A stretch of DNA of 64,000 nt from NCBI RefSeq assembly GCF_014195505.1, contig NZ_JACIBV010000001.1:3286001-3350000 (forward strand). Reading direction: 5' to 3'. How positions within the stretch are numbered: position 1 is the stretch's first letter; every line of letters starts with the position of its first letter. Both the position numbers and the translations under genes were made by a program. The notes under the pieces were generated by a model, which ran no database searches, had not been told where the DNA came from, and saw only the letters and a program-made list of their open reading frames with translations. Source of the DNA: Nonomuraea dietziae (GTDB taxonomy: Bacteria; Actinomycetota; Actinomycetes; Streptosporangiales; Streptosporangiaceae). Below are positions 46,605 to 55,426 of this stretch, in pieces.

Positions 46605-47096
46605 TCAGTCGTGGGCGGGGCCGGCGCCGCCCCGAGCCTGGCGGCGCTCGACGCGGCGCTGATCGGCGAGGTGAGCTTCGTGGAGAGCCGCCAACGCGCG
46701 AGTCGTGGTGCGCGAGCCCGGGTTCACTACCGCGACCCAGCCGTATGCGCCGTAGAGCGGGTGTGGGAGGAACGTGTCCGTCTCGCTGAAGTCGACAGTC
46801 GATTCCTCGATCGACTCGGGCGGGTATCCGAGGAGGTCGGTGAACAGCTGTGATCCGACGTGGATGTTCAGGCGCCACCGGTCGGGCGCATCGAGGCGCG
46901 ATTCGACGTCATCCGGGTAGTCCTTCGTGACGATCGTCGCGTAGGGCTGCCTGTTCCGCGGAACCTCGCCATCTGGGGCGTAGTAGAAGAAGAAGTCCCC
47001 CCAGGAGATCTCGGGGTGCTCGCTTCCTGATTGGGGTGCGAGCTCCAGCACACCGACGTAGCTCCTGATCTCTGTGAGAATCTGTTCCAAAGTCAT
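46605..47096 (-). CDS. DUF6194 family protein
   Basis: A 163-residue protein with the family pattern EISWGDFFFYYAPDGEVPRNRQPYATIVTKDYPDDVESRLDAPDRWRLNIHVG and FSETDTFLPHPLYGAYGWVAVVNPGSRTT. The function of the family is unknown; the residues suggest a small alpha/beta cytosolic protein. It is divergently transcribed from a double-MerR regulator and shares with it a 42-base gap that carries an operator-like palindrome, so its expression is probably set by that regulator. Confidence 0.85.
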   Translation of the reverse strand: MTLEQILTEIRSYVGVLELAPQSGSEHPEISWGDFFFYYAPDGEVPRNRQPYATIVTKDYPDDVESRLDAPDRWRLNIHVGSQLFTDLLGYPPESIEESTVDFSETDTFLPHPLYGAYGWVAVVNPGSRTTTRALAALHEAHLADQRRVERRQARGGAGPAHD

Positions 47097-47098
47097 GG

Positions 47099-47116
47099 TT
47101 CAAGTGTGAACTTGAA
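47099..47116. promoter_or_regulatory. Palindromic operator between DUF6194 and the MerR-like gene
   Basis: Seven-base arms TTCAAGT and ACTTGAA with a four-base centre (GTGA), located three bases upstream of the DUF6194 ATG and 23 bases before the regulator GTG. Confidence 0.6.
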
Positions 47117-47138
47117 GTGCTTATGGAGGGTTGGGATC

Positions 47139-47864
47139 GTGGAAGCGACCATCGTGTCCGCGGCCCAGGCGTATACGACGAGCAGTCTGGCCGCAGCCAC
47201 CGGCTATTCCGTCCAACAGATTCGCGACCTCGAACGCCTCGCCGTCATACCTCCCGCCATCCGGCAACCCAATGGGTACCGTCGCTTCGGTTCCGAGCAC
47301 GTCACAGCCTTGCGCGCCTACCGCAATCTCGCGATCGCCGTCGGCCCGGTCGTGGCTCGCAGCACGATGCGAGAAGCACAGACCCTGCCGTATGACCAGG
47401 CGATCGCCAGTATCGTCGCACTTCACGTCGCACTGGCTCGGTCCCGTGACGACAGCATCGCAGCCCTCCAGGCGCTCGACGGCATCGTCGAGGAGGACAC
47501 CCGCGACGCGGCGCCCACGCCCGCCGATTCGATGAGCATCTCGGAACTGGCGAACGCGATCGGCGTGCGCGCCTCCACGCTCCGCTTCTGGGAACAACAG
47601 GGCCTCGTCACCCCCGAACGCACCGCCGGGCTCAACGTGCGGCACTACCCGCTCGCAGCGATCCGGGAAGCGCGAATCGTTGCTGCGCTACGCGCCGGCG
47701 GCTACCGCATCCCCGCAGTACAAGCGGTGATGAGGTCCCTCCGGAGGATCAGCGACACCGACGACGTCCGCGCCGCGCTCCAGAACCGACTCCGGACAGT
47801 CGCGAGCCAATCAGAAGCGCTACTCCGAGCCGGCACCGACATCGCCGACCTGATATCGCGTTGA
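47139..47864 (+). CDS. Regulator with two MerR-type helix-turn-helix domains
   Basis: A 241-residue protein from GTG 47139 (GGAGGG nine bases upstream). The N-terminal domain (TTSSLAAATGYSVQQIRDLERLAVIPPAIRQPNGYRRFGSEHVTALRAYRNL) and the C-terminal one (SISELANAIGVRASTLRFWEQQGLVTPERTAGLNVRHYPLAAIREARIVAALR) each have the HTH, wing and first dimer helix of MerR proteins, joined by a helical linker of about 70 residues with no Cys ligand site. Normal MerR proteins have one such domain and dimerise; one chain here could bind both half-sites. Likely controls the divergent DUF6194 gene. Confidence 0.88.
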   Translation: MEATIVSAAQAYTTSSLAAATGYSVQQIRDLERLAVIPPAIRQPNGYRRFGSEHVTALRAYRNLAIAVGPVVARSTMREAQTLPYDQAIASIVALHVALARSRDDSIAALQALDGIVEEDTRDAAPTPADSMSISELANAIGVRASTLRFWEQQGLVTPERTAGLNVRHYPLAAIREARIVAALRAGGYRIPAVQAVMRSLRRISDTDDVRAALQNRLRTVASQSEALLRAGTDIADLISR

Positions 47865-48267
47865 GCGGACCGGCCCTACCAGGCGTCCACAACCTTGCGG
47901 GTCAATACAGCTAGAAAGCGGCGCGGATCCGCTCCCTGCCGACGACCTCGACGCCGATGCGCGGCATCCGCAACACGCCGTCCTTGATGAACAGCACCGC
48001 GAAGCACTTGTGTCACACACGTGCCCGCGTCGGTGAACGACCGTGACAAGGGGATCAGCGGATGGCGGGTCGACCCGGCGAACCGGGTCGACCTCGACGA
48101 GCCGGTCATCACGGAAGCGTCAGCAACATCCTGATCAGCAAGCCCGTGCCTGCTCCTCACGCCAGGCCGGCTCAGCCCTCAACCTACGCAGCCTCTAAGT
48201 GTTAGGCCGCCTTTCAGTTATCTGCTACGTTGGGCCCCGACGATCTGATCATGGAAGGGGATACGGG
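47865..48267. other. 403-base region with gene scraps upstream of the P450
   Basis: On the minus strand (about 47907-48005) FAVLFIKDGVLRMPRIGVEVVGRERIRAAF resembles the middle of a SnoaL-like protein. On the plus strand a 33-codon frame (48033-48134) reads NDRDKGISGWRVDPANRVDLDEPVITEAS and contains a hairpin with 11-base arms around CGAA (48068-48093). Neither is complete. The last 60 bases are the presumed P450 promoter; no clear -10/-35 is visible. Confidence 0.4.
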
Positions 48268-49455
48268 ATGACGGAGGCGCCGAAGTTGTCGCTGGAGATG
48301 CGGCGGGACGGACTCGACCCGGTCGAGGAACTGACCCGGGCTCGGGACGGTGAGGGTGTGGTGCAGGTGGTGACGCCGTTCGGCCAGCCCGCGTACCTGG
48401 TCCTCCGGCACGGGGATGTGCGCGAGGTGCTTTCGGATCCGACCCGGTTCAGCAACGCCGTGACACCGTTCGCCGCGGCCGGTGAGATGAGCCAGGAAGA
48501 GCAGGACAAGCTGCGGGCCGGGTTTCTGCTCGCGTTCGACCCGCCGGAGCACACCCGGTTGCGGCGGATGCTCACCCCGGAGTTCACCATCCGTCGGATG
48601 CGCCGGCTCGAGCCGCGCATCGTGGAGATCGTCGAGGCGGCGCTGGACGATCTGGAGCGGGCCGGCAAGCCGGCCGACCTGGTGTCGCACTTCGCGTTGC
48701 CGGTGCCGTCGCTGGTGATCTGCGAGTTGCTGGGAGTGCCGTACGCCGACCGCGCCGAATTCCAGGAACGTTCCGTTCGCCTGTTGGACATCTCGTTGCC
48801 GGTCGAGGAACAGACCGCGGCGCTGCGGGAGAACCGCGCCTACATGGCCGGCCTGGTCGCCCGCGCACAGGCCGACCCGGGCGAGGACATGCTGGGCATG
48901 CTGGTGCGCGAGCACGGCGACGATCTGAGCACCGACGAGCTCAACGGCATCGCGGCCCTGCTGCTGCTCGCCGGGCACGAGACGACCTCGAACATGCTCG
49001 GCCTGGGCACCCTGGCCCTGCTGCGACACCCGGACCAACTCGCCGTGATCCGCGAGGATCCGACGCGGGTCGAGCCCGCCATCGAGGAACTGCTGCGCTG
49101 GCTGTCCATCGTGCACTCGCCGTCACCGCGTACGACCACGACGGATGTGGAGATCGCCGGCCACGTCATCCCCGCGGGATCGCTGGTGCTCCTTTCGCTT
49201 CCCGCCGCCAACCGCGACGGTGGCCACATCGAGAACCCCGACACCCTCGACATCACCCGGGGCGCCCCCGGACACATCGCCTTCGGCCACGGCGTGCACC
49301 ACTGTCTCGGCGCGCCGCTGGCACGAATGGAGATGCGCATCGCCTTCCCGGCCCTCCTGCGACGCTTCCCCAACCTCACACTCGCGGACGAGCAGGCCGA
49401 CTTCCGGGTCTTCAGCACCGTCTACGGGTTGAACTCGCTACGGGTGACCTGGTGA
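48268..49455 (+). CDS. Cytochrome P450
   Basis: A 395-residue bacterial class I P450. The I-helix oxygen-binding motif is AGHETT (235-240), the K-helix ExxR is Glu274-Arg277, and the heme-binding loop FGHGVHHCLG (339-348) has the axial ligand Cys346. EHTRLRRMLTPEFT is the C-helix. The ATG at 48268 follows GAAGGGG. It is overlapped by a TetR gene (GTGA) and followed within 1 kb by its own ferredoxin and reductase, so the complete electron chain is local. The substrate is unknown. Confidence 0.96.
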   Translation: MTEAPKLSLEMRRDGLDPVEELTRARDGEGVVQVVTPFGQPAYLVLRHGDVREVLSDPTRFSNAVTPFAAAGEMSQEEQDKLRAGFLLAFDPPEHTRLRRMLTPEFTIRRMRRLEPRIVEIVEAALDDLERAGKPADLVSHFALPVPSLVICELLGVPYADRAEFQERSVRLLDISLPVEEQTAALRENRAYMAGLVARAQADPGEDMLGMLVREHGDDLSTDELNGIAALLLLAGHETTSNMLGLGTLALLRHPDQLAVIREDPTRVEPAIEELLRWLSIVHSPSPRTTTTDVEIAGHVIPAGSLVLLSLPAANRDGGHIENPDTLDITRGAPGHIAFGHGVHHCLGAPLARMEMRIAFPALLRRFPNLTLADEQADFRVFSTVYGLNSLRVTW

Positions 49456-50054
49456 GAGCCGACGCAGCCCGCAACCATGAGCGCATCGTCGGCGCCGCGG
49501 TCCTGGCGTTCGAGGAGATCGGGCCGCAGGCGACGCTCGAGGAGATCGCCGCACGCGCGAACGTGAGCGTGATGACGGTCTACCGCCGCTTCCGCTCGCG
49601 TGACCAACTCGTCCGGGCCGTCTTCGACCATGTCCTCACCACCGAGCTCCAGCCCATGACAGCGGTACACACCGACGACCCGTGGCAGGACCTCACCGGG
49701 ATGCTCGAGGCCGTCACCGAGGTACTCGCCCGGCGGCGGGTCATCATCTCACTCGCCCACGAGTTCGTGACGTTCGCGAACGAGAGCACGCAGCTCTTCA
49801 TGCAGGCCCTCGAACCCATGCTGTGCCGGGCCATCGACGCCGGCGTGGTGCGACCGGAACTGCTTCCTCGCGATCTGACCGTGATCACCGTCATGAACCT
49901 GGCCACGGTGCACCCGGGAGATCCCCAGGGCGAGGACCGCAGGCGCTACCTCGCGCTGCTCATCGACGGACTGCGCCCATCACCGGTCACCCTGCCCCCA
50001 CCCTCACCGCATGACTTCTTCGAGCCACCCGGCGCCGACGAACCGGCGCCCTAA
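49452..50054 (+). CDS. TetR-family transcriptional regulator
   Basis: A 200-residue regulator; HTH in residues about 20-55 (FEEIGPQATLEEIAARANVSVMTVYRRFRSRDQLVRAVF). GTG 49452 overlaps the P450 stop as GTGA, so it is co-translated and likely represses the P450 operon in the absence of substrate. The ligand domain has no recognisable specificity. Confidence 0.93.
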   Translation: MRADAARNHERIVGAAVLAFEEIGPQATLEEIAARANVSVMTVYRRFRSRDQLVRAVFDHVLTTELQPMTAVHTDDPWQDLTGMLEAVTEVLARRRVIISLAHEFVTFANESTQLFMQALEPMLCRAIDAGVVRPELLPRDLTVITVMNLATVHPGDPQGEDRRRYLALLIDGLRPSPVTLPPPSPHDFFEPPGADEPAP

Positions 50055-50089
50055 CCACTCGAAGCTCAGAGCACCGATATCCCTCTCTC

Positions 50090-50325
50090 CAGAGCCGGCT
50101 CCATCTCGCCCGTGCCGGACTACACGCACTGGATGCCGCCGCGGCCCGCGACCGTGTCTTCGCCGGCGTTCACCTCGCCGGGCGTCGCGGCTCACCCCAC
50201 CCGCTGGAGCACGTACGGCTTGCGTTCGTGCACGGAATGACCAACCTGCTGTGGATCGCCGCCGCCGTCGCGCGCTGCGGAATCGTCGTCGCCCTCGTTG
50301 GGCTGCCGCGCGGCTCCAACAGCGT
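50090..50325 (+). pseudogene. MFS drug transporter (DHA2-like), C-terminal remnant
   Basis: GLHALDAAAARDRVFAGVHLAG, then RLAFVHGMTNLLWIAAAVARCGIVVALVGLPR, resembles the last periplasmic loop and helix 14 of EmrB/QacA-type transporters (AFVHGM...L...A). No start or preceding helices exist. It lies between the TetR and ferredoxin genes of the P450 set, suggesting a deletion of an exporter that once belonged there. Confidence 0.45.
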
Positions 50326-50357
50326 TCCACCACCGAACCGACACCGAGGAGGCCGAC

Positions 50358-50558
50358 ATGGAAATAATCGTCGACCAGGACAAGTGCACCGCGGGCGGCC
50401 TATGCGTCATGGCCGCGCCGGAGGTCTTCGACCAGCGCGACGAGGACGGCATCGTGGTGCTGCTCGACGCCAACCCGCCCGCTGGCCACCACGAGGCCGT
50501 CCGCGAGGCCGTCATGATCTGCCCCGCCGCGGCCATCCGGCTGAAGGAGGATCGGTGA
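50358..50558 (+). CDS. 3Fe-4S ferredoxin
   Basis: A 66-residue electron carrier with Cys10, Cys16 and Cys55-Pro (KCTAGGLC...ICPAA), the three-cysteine pattern of P450-associated 3Fe-4S ferredoxins (the second Cys of a 4Fe site is replaced, Gly13 region). AGGAGG lies nine bases upstream of ATG 50358. It passes electrons from the reductase encoded next to the P450 upstream. Confidence 0.93.
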   Translation: MEIIVDQDKCTAGGLCVMAAPEVFDQRDEDGIVVLLDANPPAGHHEAVREAVMICPAAAIRLKEDR

Positions 50559-51712
50559 ACGGTGTCCTGGTCATCGGCGCTTCTGTCGGCGGTCTCACCG
50601 TGGTGGAGGCGCTGCGCCGGAAGGGCTATGGCGGGCACATCCGGTTGGTCGGCGACGAACCGCATCTGCCCTACGACCGGCCACCGCTGTCCAAGGAGAT
50701 CCTCACCGGCAGGTGGCCGATCGAACGGGCTCTGCTTCGCGACCGTGAGCAGTTGGACGACCTCGACGTCGAGTTGGACCTCGGCCGCCGAGCCGAACAG
50801 CTCGACCTCGAGGCCCGTACGGTGTGCCTCGATGACGGGCGCCACCTGCGGTACGACAGCCTCGTCATCGCCACCGGCCTGGCCCCACGCCCGCTGCCGT
50901 TCCAGCCGGCTGTAGCTGGCATACACACGCTGCGAACCGTGGACGACGCCCTCGCGCTGCGCCGGGAACTGCCCACGGCGCGGCGGGTCGTGGGCATCGG
51001 CGCGGGCGTGCTCGGCTGCGAGATCGCCGCCGCAGCCCGCTCCCTCGGCCGTCAGGTGACGCTGATCGACCCTCTGTCCGTGCCGATGGCCCGCCAGATC
51101 GGCGGGGAACTCGGCGCCCGCATCGCGGCGATGCACCAACGACGTGGCGTTCACCTGCGCATGGGAGCCGGTGTGTGCGGCTTCAACAGCGTGAACGGGC
51201 GCATCGGCGCGGTCGAGTTGGCCGACGGCGAGGTCGTCCCCACAGACCTGGCGGTCATAGCCGTCGGCTCCGTCCCGGCCACCGACTGGCTGACCAGCAG
51301 CGGACTGACGCTGAGCGACGGCATCGCATGCGACGCATACTGCCGCGCCGCGCCCGACGTCTACGCGGTCGGCGACGTGGCCCGCTGGCGCCACCCCGTC
51401 ACCGGGGTGAGCACCCGCCTGGAGAACCGCACCAACGCCACAGAACAGGCGATCACCGTTGCCGCCAACATCCTGCGGGCCGATCGCCCCTACACCCCGA
51501 CGCCGTACTTCTGGACCGATCAGTACGACACGAAGATCCAGGTCCACGGCGTCATCGCTCCCGACAGCCGCATCCGGTTGATCGAGGGCGACGCAGCCGC
51601 CGGGCGCTTCGTCGCCCTCGCGGAGAGCGGGGACACCGTCACCGCCGCGATCGGCTGGAACCATCCCCGCGGCGTCCGTACCGCACGCCGACGTCTGGTC
51701 ATGGACCCCTGA
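50555..51712 (+). CDS. Ferredoxin reductase (FAD/NAD-dependent)
   Basis: A 385-residue flavoprotein. GTG 50555 overlaps the ferredoxin stop (GTGA). FAD motif VLVIGASVGGLTVVEALRRKGY at the start, YDRPPLSKEIL, NAD motif VVGIGAGVLGCEIAAAARSLG (about residues 147-167), and VYAVGDVARW near residue 270 are those of the oxygenase-coupled NADH:ferredoxin reductase family. It completes the class I P450 redox chain NADH-reductase-ferredoxin-P450. Confidence 0.94.
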   Translation: MNGVLVIGASVGGLTVVEALRRKGYGGHIRLVGDEPHLPYDRPPLSKEILTGRWPIERALLRDREQLDDLDVELDLGRRAEQLDLEARTVCLDDGRHLRYDSLVIATGLAPRPLPFQPAVAGIHTLRTVDDALALRRELPTARRVVGIGAGVLGCEIAAAARSLGRQVTLIDPLSVPMARQIGGELGARIAAMHQRRGVHLRMGAGVCGFNSVNGRIGAVELADGEVVPTDLAVIAVGSVPATDWLTSSGLTLSDGIACDAYCRAAPDVYAVGDVARWRHPVTGVSTRLENRTNATEQAITVAANILRADRPYTPTPYFWTDQYDTKIQVHGVIAPDSRIRLIEGDAAAGRFVALAESGDTVTAAIGWNHPRGVRTARRRLVMDP

Positions 51713-52009
51713 TCCCGGCGCGGCGGTCAGACCCGGCCCAACAAGAGCTGCTCGTCCTGGCTCACCGCGTAACGGCGACACCTACGCGCGCCCCTTCTTC
51801 GCCCAGGCGCGGAGGACCGTGGCGGCGGCCAGTGTGTCGCGACGGGTTTGGCTCCGCGCGGCCCGTCGGCGCGGTGGGGTGGACCGCCGAGGCCGTGCCG
51901 TACCGCTCCAGCAGGCTCTTCTGAGCCCGATCACCGTCGCCGGCCCGCTGACGCCCGCAGGCCACAGCCGCCTCCCGCCACGACGTCCGCCCTTCAAGAA
52001 CACCATACC
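51713..52009. other. 297-base gap
   Basis: Nothing recognisable; GC-rich sequence without hairpins or credible reading frames. Confidence 0.4.
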
Positions 52010-52021
52010 TGTGGTACCACA
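52010..52021. promoter_or_regulatory. TetR operator candidate
   Basis: Perfect 12-bp palindrome TGTGGTACCACA, flanked by the outer half-sites ACCT and AGGT (52007-52029), 20 bases upstream of the tetR start at 52041. Position and symmetry suggest autoregulation. Confidence 0.6.
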
Positions 52022-52040
52022 CTTGAGGTAGTTTGCCTCC

Positions 52041-52640
52041 ATGGCGAATAGAGATCGGCGAGACCGGCTACGGGACGCGGCCATCGAGGTGCTGGCCGAG
52101 CAGGGTGGACGCGGGCTGACGCACCGTGCGGTGGACGCTGCCGCGGGTGTGCCCCCCGGCACCACCAAGAACTACTTCCCGACCAGGCAGTCCCTGCTGC
52201 AGGCGATCGCCGGGCGGTGCGTCGAGCTCTACCGCGATCTCCCCAGACCGGCGATCACCGACCGGGCGACGCTCGTGGCCATGATGGGCGCGCTGCTGGC
52301 CGACGCCGCAGGCTCTGGCCGGCAGCGGCTGCTCGCCTACCTCGAACTCCATGCGGAGGCGGCCCGCGCGCCCTGGCTGGCCACCATCCTGGACGACATC
52401 GCGGCGGCCGACCTCACCGTCTTCGAGGAGGCGCAGGGGGCCGCCGGGCTAGCGGTCACACAGGAGCGTGCCGCCGCCGTCACCCTGGCCATGCAAGCCG
52501 CGATCCCGCACCTGCTCGCCGGCGGCCCCCACACCCTGGCGACCGCGGGCCTGGACGATCCGGACCGCTTCGCCCGCGACCTGCTGGACGCGGTCTACGG
52601 TCGAGAGGCACGGAGTGAGAAGTACGCTCATGGCCACTGA
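52041..52640 (+). CDS. TetR-family transcriptional regulator
   Basis: A 199-residue regulator with the N-terminal HTH (RLRDAAIEVLAEQGGRGLTHRAVDAAAGVPPGTTKNYFPTRQSLLQAI). The THRAVDAAAGVPxGTxxxYF pattern is that of a common actinobacterial subgroup. A palindrome directly upstream is its likely operator. It lies 290 bases ahead of the prolyl oligopeptidase gene on the same strand. Confidence 0.92.
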   Translation: MANRDRRDRLRDAAIEVLAEQGGRGLTHRAVDAAAGVPPGTTKNYFPTRQSLLQAIAGRCVELYRDLPRPAITDRATLVAMMGALLADAAGSGRQRLLAYLELHAEAARAPWLATILDDIAAADLTVFEEAQGAAGLAVTQERAAAVTLAMQAAIPHLLAGGPHTLATAGLDDPDRFARDLLDAVYGREARSEKYAHGH

Positions 52641-52750
52641 CCCGTTCCGCGCCGTGGTCGCCGGCCGCCTCTGCCTCAACCTGCTTTCCTCGGCACGGGC
52701 CCGGGAATCAGCCAGGAGCGGCCGACCCGCCGCCACTCGACCTGCGGCAC

Positions 52751-52805
52751 AGGCCAGGCCAGGCCAGGCCGGGTCGGGTCGGGTCGGGTCGGGTCGGGTC
52801 GGGTC
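52751..52805. repeat. Pentanucleotide tandem repeats
   Basis: Four copies of AGGCC (52751-52770) followed at once by seven copies of GGGTC (52771-52805). The block is in the non-coding gap before the oligopeptidase gene; copy number may vary by slippage and could alter spacing of its promoter. Confidence 0.85.
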
Positions 52806-52933
52806 GGATGTGGCCAGCTGCATGCGCTGCCGCGTCATCCACCTCGCATGGCCGAGCGCGACGGCACGGGGGGCGATCTCGGTCACCGTCACCAGCTCAC
52901 CCGGCTTCGCGAGCGCCGCCTATGATCATGCAG

Positions 52934-55039
52934 ATGAGTGACATCACCGGCCCGCCGATCGCCCGAGTGGACGTGGTGCGCGACGTCCACCACGGCATCA
53001 CGCTCGAGGATGCCTACCGGTGGATGGAGGAGGACGGCGAGGAGTTCCACCGCTGGCTCGACGGCCAGGCCGGCCATGCCCGCGAGCAGCTGGACAGCCT
53101 GCCGCGCCGGGAGGAGTTGCTGACCCGGATCCGCGAGTTGGGCGGAGCGCTCTCGCAGTACTCGAACTTCACGCCGGCGGGCGACAGCATCTTCTACCTG
53201 GCGCGCGAACCGAACGCCCGCGTACCCGTGCTGATGGTGCGTGGGCCCGAGGGAGCGAGCAGGGTCCTGTTCGACCCGGACACCGTGCCCGGCGAGGCGC
53301 ACCACGCCATCGACTGGTACGTGCCCTCCCCCGACGGCCGCCACATCGCCTGCGCCGTCTTCCCGTCCGGGTCGGAGGAGAGCACGATCCAGGTCATCGA
53401 CGCCGGCTCCGGCGCCATCCTGGAGACGATCCCGCCCACGGCGCGCTTCGCCTTCCTGAGCTGGCTGGAGGACGGCCGGTCGTTCGTCTTCCACCGCTAC
53501 GTGGCTCCCCCGGCGGGCGCCCCGCCGGAGGAGCGCCGCCTGGACAGCCGTTCCTTCCTGCACCGGCTGGGCACCGACCCGGCGCAGGACCAGGTGGTGC
53601 TGGCGCGCGGGCTCAACCCCCACGTCGAGCTGACCCCGCAGGATCGGCCCTTCCTGGTGGTGCCGCCGCACGGCGAGTGGATGCTGGCGATCGTCTCCCA
53701 CGGCGCACTCGGCCCCTGGACCAGCGAGCAGTTGAGCGACTGCTCGCTGTACGTGGCGCCACGAGCCGGGCTCGCCGATCCGGCCACCTGCCCGTGGCGG
53801 AAGGTAGCGGGCGTGGCGGACGGCGTGACCGCCTTCGCCACCAGCCACGACACCCTCTACCTGGTCTCCCATCGGGACGCGCCCCGCTCCCACGTGCTGG
53901 CCGTTCCGCTTGCCGTACCGGATCTGTCCCGAGCCCGGGTGGTCGTGCCCGCGGGTGAGCGCGTGGTGGAGGCGGTGCGGGTCGTCGGCGACCGGCTGCT
54001 GGTGCGCGATCTCGACGGTGGCGTCCATCGGGTACGGCATGCGCCCCTGTCCGGCGGCGAGCCCGCCGACCTCCCGATGCCGGTGGAGGGCGCCATCTGG
54101 GAGTGGACCACCCACCCGGAACGGCCCGAAGCCCTGCTGCTGGCGGCCGGTTGGACAGACGCGCCGCGGCTCTACCGCTACGACGGCGAAACCCTCGAGG
54201 ACACCGGGCTGGCGCCCCGCTCACCGGTCGACTTCGGCGGCGTGCACGCCCGCATCCTGCACGTGCCCGCGAGGGACGGAACACAGATCCCGCTCACCGT
54301 CATCCACCGCAAGGACCTGGAGCTGGATGGCGACAACCCGGCCCTGCTCACCGGCTACGGCTCCCATGGGGTCACCGACCTGCCGTGGTTCCGTCCCGAG
54401 ATGCTCGCCTGGTACGAGCGCGGCGGCGTCTACGCCATGGCACACCTGCGCGGTGGCGGCGCCTACGGCCGGGAGTGGCACGAGGCCGGGCGCGGCCCGC
54501 GCAAGGAGGCCACCATCACGGACTTCATCGACTGCGCCGAGCACCTCATCGCCCTGGGCTACACCCGGCCGGGACGGCTGGCGGGCGAGGGCGTCAGCGC
54601 CGGCGGCATCCCCACCGGCGGTGCGCTGGTGCGCCGGCCGGAGCTGTGGGCTGCCATGGCGATGCAGGTGCCGACGGTCAACGCCACACGGATCGAGTTC
54701 AGCGAGAACGGGCCGATCAACGTGCCGGAGTTCGGCAGCGTCGCCACCTCGGACGGCCTGCGTGGCCTGCTGATCGCCGATGCCTACCTGCGGGTCGAGG
54801 ACGGCGTGCCGTACCCGGCGGTGCTGCTGACCACCGGACGGCGCGACGCGCGGGTGCCGCCGTGGCAGCCGGGGAAGCTGGCCGCCCGCCTGCAGGCGGC
54901 CACGGCCTCCGGCCGGCCGGTGCTGCTGCGTGTCGAGGAGCATGGCGGTCACGGCGCCGGCTCGACCCGAGAGCAGGAACATGCCCTGCTCGCTGATGTG
55001 CTGGCCTTCCTGTTGCATGCTTTCGAGGGGTCACGATGA
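52934..55039 (+). CDS. Prolyl oligopeptidase (S9A)-family serine peptidase
   Basis: A 701-residue cytosolic-type peptidase without signal sequence. The N-terminal propeller region begins DVHHGITLEDAYRWMEED; the C-terminal hydrolase domain has YGSHGVTDLPWFRPEMLAWYERGGVYAMAHLRGGGAYGREWHEAG, the nucleophile Ser in EGVSAGG (near residue 555), Asp near 638 (RRDARVPPWQP) and His near 670 (EEHGGHGAG). It cleaves short peptides, often after Pro. The start is ATG 52934 or 52928; a longer in-frame extension passes through the pentanucleotide repeats and is not believable. Confidence 0.95.
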   Translation: MSDITGPPIARVDVVRDVHHGITLEDAYRWMEEDGEEFHRWLDGQAGHAREQLDSLPRREELLTRIRELGGALSQYSNFTPAGDSIFYLAREPNARVPVLMVRGPEGASRVLFDPDTVPGEAHHAIDWYVPSPDGRHIACAVFPSGSEESTIQVIDAGSGAILETIPPTARFAFLSWLEDGRSFVFHRYVAPPAGAPPEERRLDSRSFLHRLGTDPAQDQVVLARGLNPHVELTPQDRPFLVVPPHGEWMLAIVSHGALGPWTSEQLSDCSLYVAPRAGLADPATCPWRKVAGVADGVTAFATSHDTLYLVSHRDAPRSHVLAVPLAVPDLSRARVVVPAGERVVEAVRVVGDRLLVRDLDGGVHRVRHAPLSGGEPADLPMPVEGAIWEWTTHPERPEALLLAAGWTDAPRLYRYDGETLEDTGLAPRSPVDFGGVHARILHVPARDGTQIPLTVIHRKDLELDGDNPALLTGYGSHGVTDLPWFRPEMLAWYERGGVYAMAHLRGGGAYGREWHEAGRGPRKEATITDFIDCAEHLIALGYTRPGRLAGEGVSAGGIPTGGALVRRPELWAAMAMQVPTVNATRIEFSENGPINVPEFGSVATSDGLRGLLIADAYLRVEDGVPYPAVLLTTGRRDARVPPWQPGKLAARLQAATASGRPVLLRVEEHGGHGAGSTREQEHALLADVLAFLLHAFEGSR

Positions 55040-55131
55040 GTACGGCTGAGCAGCGGGCCCTTCGTCATGTCGCGTCGCTGTCGTCCGGCGGCCCGCTCGA
55101 ACCCGGCCTGCGGGTGGCGCCCCCGAAGTGA
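55036..55131 (+). CDS. Short ORF coupled to the oligopeptidase gene
   Basis: A 31-residue frame whose ATG overlaps the oligopeptidase stop (ATGA): MSTAEQRALRHVASLSSGGP and a short Pro-rich end. It may be a truncated start of a former operon gene or a real leader-sized peptide. No family. Confidence 0.3.
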   Translation: MSTAEQRALRHVASLSSGGPLEPGLRVAPPK

Positions 55132-55426
55132 CCGCCTGGTGCCACCGTGCTGTCGCTGAGTACCTCGTGCCCGCCCCGCCCCAGGAGAGAACGACGACTA
55201 CCTGCCATGATCGTTCTCGGCGATAGCGGGCGTCGGCCGGTTCCTCACCCTAGGAGTACGACCTGTGGCTGGACCGCAGGTCGGCAACTTCCCCCCGGTG
55301 TTCAGCCACGTCCCCGGTCCACACCTCCGAGGAGGGTGCGTCGGAGGCTCGTGAAGAGGAATCCGGGGTACGGCGGAACAATGGTGTGAACGAACATACC
55401 CCCGTAGCCGGCCGACGGGCGGGCGC
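55132..55426. other. 295-base gap upstream of the ECF sigma gene
   Basis: No gene. GGAATCC at 55358-55364 followed after 16 bases by ATGGTG (55381) is a possible ECF-type promoter for the sigma gene at 55427, weakly supported. Confidence 0.3.

Noticed and set aside
52751..52805. Tandem repeats as a CRISPR array
   Set aside because: Units of five bases without spacers; no cas genes anywhere in the window.
52808..52933. N-terminal extension of the oligopeptidase
   Set aside because: It would translate low-quality sequence beside the pentanucleotide repeats; homologous proteins start near MSDITGPPIARVD.
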